This document shows positions 4,925-5,437 of a DNA stretch of 5,437 nucleotides, piece after piece. The translations under genes were made by a program, and so were the position numbers. Every line of letters begins with the position of its first letter. Within the stretch, counting starts at the first letter, position 1. The notes beneath the pieces were generated by a model that saw nothing but the letters and a program-made list of their open reading frames with translations, made no database searches and was not told the origin of the DNA. Origin of the DNA: an uncultured Lachnospiraceae bacterium (GTDB lineage Bacteria > Bacillota > Clostridia > Lachnospirales > Lachnospiraceae). The stretch covers positions 1 to 5,437 of the forward strand of contig USKC01000221.1 of NCBI GenBank assembly GCA_900555195.1, given 5' to 3'.

Positions 4925-5029
4925 ATGAACACACAAATCATCGCCGTCGCCAACCAGAAAGGCGGCGTCGGAAAGACGACCACTTGCGCCAACTTAGGCA
5001 TCGGGCTGGCCCAGGCCGGGAAGAGTTAG
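4925..5029 (+). pseudogene. ParA-family partition ATPase, truncated after 34 residues
   Basis: The frame starts at ATG 4925 behind a very good ribosome binding site, AGGAGGTGA (4912-4920, 7 nt from AGGAGG to ATG). It encodes [11 protein letters not shown], then KGGVGKTTT (12-20), the deviant Walker A of ParA/Soj/MinD ATPases, then [14 protein letters not shown] and a TAG stop. Intact ParA proteins have about 250-270 residues; everything after the first helix (Walker A', Walker B and the DNA-binding surface) is missing. No other frame restores the expected LLIDADPQG-type strand, so this is a deletion and not a simple frameshift. The normal role would be segregation or maintenance of the element together with ParB. 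The 34-residue peptide could be translated well but cannot bind ATP usefully. Confidence 0.9.
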
Positions 5030-5208
5030 AGGATGCCATGCACGAGAAGCCTTCTCTTATTATGCTGCTCAGCGCCAAGCAGGAAACATCCCACCTGCTT
5101 GGCGCGGATGCAGAAGAACGGCAGGCGCGACAACTCATTATGCACAGAAATCAAGAGCAGTATCGAAATTCTCTCAGTAAACGAAAAAGAAATGACCCTG
5201 AGCGGTAA
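5020..5208 (+). pseudogene. C-terminal tail of an unrelated protein joined to the parA fragment
   Basis: From about 5020 a frame one base off that of parA reads [20 protein letters not shown] and on to SLSKRKRNDPER with a TAA stop at 5206-5208. It is about 62 residues, helical-looking, acidic in the middle and very basic at the end, with element-like codon use. It does not resemble ParA and I do not recognise it. An internal ATG (5038) has AGAGG 5 nt upstream, so a 56-residue peptide could still be made; coupling to the parA stop (5027-5029, 8 nt away) would help. It most likely represents the 3' end of a different element gene brought next to parA by a deletion whose junction lies near 5020-5030. 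Confidence 0.5.
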
Positions 5209-5209
5209 T

Positions 5210-5255
5210 CATGTATAAAGACGGTGGCTCATGCGAGTCGCCGTCTCTATACATG
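5210..5255. repeat. 46-bp near-perfect hairpin after the truncated gene tail
   Basis: Arms of 21 bases (5210-5230 and 5235-5255) close on an ATGC tetraloop; the outer part is CATGTATA/TATACATG and the inner core AGACGG/CCGTCT. There is one A-C mismatch and two G-T wobbles. It begins one base after the TAA stop, where a terminator is expected, but no T-run follows on either strand. It may be a U-less terminator, an mRNA 3'-end stabiliser or the end of an element. Confidence 0.75.
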
Positions 5256-5384
5256 GGGCATGTCGTTGAGCGTTGTGCAGATCGTTCCATAGGAAGATTA
5301 TTGCAGATATTATATGTCGTTCATGTTGTGTTAATTCCTGCTTTTTTCTTGTAATCAATCCATCCGTGCAATATGAATCAAAAT

Positions 5385-5430
5385 GGGTATCAGAGCGCAG
5401 CATTTGAATGCTTCTCTCTGATGCCCTTTT
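5385..5430. terminator. strong, possibly bidirectional intrinsic terminator
   Basis: GGGTATCAGAG (5385-5395) pairs with CTCTGATGCCC (5416-5426) over 11 bp with one wobble. Inside a small internal loop, AGCAT/ATGCT closes on TTGA. TTTT follows on the plus strand and AAAA precedes (5380-5383), so it could also work for a minus-strand gene entering from beyond the right edge. Between 5256 and 5384 there is no gene I can support. Confidence 0.8.
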
Positions 5431-5437
5431 ACGATAT

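Larger units (their letters stand above)
4283..5208 (+). mobile_element. remnant of an integrative/conjugative element
   Basis: Immediately after the CarD stop, the content changes to sequences typical of clostridial conjugative elements: an oriT-like site, repeated motifs, a small winged-helix protein of the excisionase type and a ParA-type ATPase gene that is broken. No integrase, relaxase, coupling protein or complete partition gene is present, so the element cannot move by itself. The left boundary is set by the CarD stop and the right by the end of the last open frame and its hairpin; both are approximate, and no flanking direct repeats were seen. Confidence 0.5.

Noticed and set aside
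4925..5208. A simple frameshift in an otherwise intact parA
   Set aside because: No frame after 5030 shows the next ParA strand or the Walker B region, and only about 60 codons follow before the stop.
5209..5403. Minus-strand frame of 64 residues at the right end
   Set aside because: It starts inside the terminator hairpin and ends by reading through the 46-bp hairpin; only a weak GAGAAG precedes it, and it has no recognisable domain.
1..5437. CRISPR array, tRNA or rRNA gene
   Set aside because: No regularly spaced identical repeats, and no cloverleaf or rRNA-like segments, were seen on reading both strands.

Overview
The window looks like a chromosomal stretch from a gut-type Firmicute, most likely a Lachnospiraceae/Clostridia member. 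This rests on strong AGGAGG-type ribosome binding sites, sigma-A-type promoters, a small CarD-family protein, a TetR gene paired with an uncharacterised membrane protein, and clostridial-style conjugative-element genes. It falls into two parts: ordinary chromosomal genes (about 1-4282) and a decayed piece of an integrative/conjugative element (about 4283-5208, right boundary uncertain).

Left part, all read on the minus strand. An AraC-family regulator with an N-terminal cupin (935-1834) is followed by an AEC-family (auxin efflux carrier-like) membrane transporter that runs off the left edge (1-848). The 86-bp gap between them holds a strong hairpin. The leader upstream of the araC-type gene is rich in palindromes and short repeats, with a possible extended -10 promoter near 1975-2003. 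The simplest reading is a regulator that controls its own expression and that of the carrier in response to an organic-acid-like ligand; the ligand cannot be read from the sequence.

Middle part. A TetR-family repressor (2756-3313) and a seven-helix membrane protein of unknown function (2057-2731) form a tight minus-strand operon. It is driven by a perfect consensus promoter (TTGACA, 17 bp, TATAAT) whose -10 box is overlapped by a perfect 15-bp palindrome, almost certainly the TetR operator. To the right lie about 400 bp without a gene. They hold a large near-perfect hairpin, smaller hairpins and a plus-strand promoter, and may be a dispersed non-coding repeat. This stretch leads into a CarD-family RNA-polymerase-binding regulator on the plus strand (3767-4282).

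Right part. Directly after the CarD stop codon the sequence changes character: an oriT-like hairpin/nick-like motif, repeated TAAAAACCG-type motifs, a small excisionase/MerR-like winged-helix gene (4604-4846) with a strong terminator, then a ParA-type ATPase that is cut off after 34 residues, just past its Walker A motif, and joined to the tail of an unrelated reading frame. That tail is followed at once by a 46-bp hairpin, and further right by a strong, possibly bidirectional terminator. This is best read as the scar of a conjugative element that has lost most of its body by internal deletion. No tRNA, rRNA or CRISPR array was seen.
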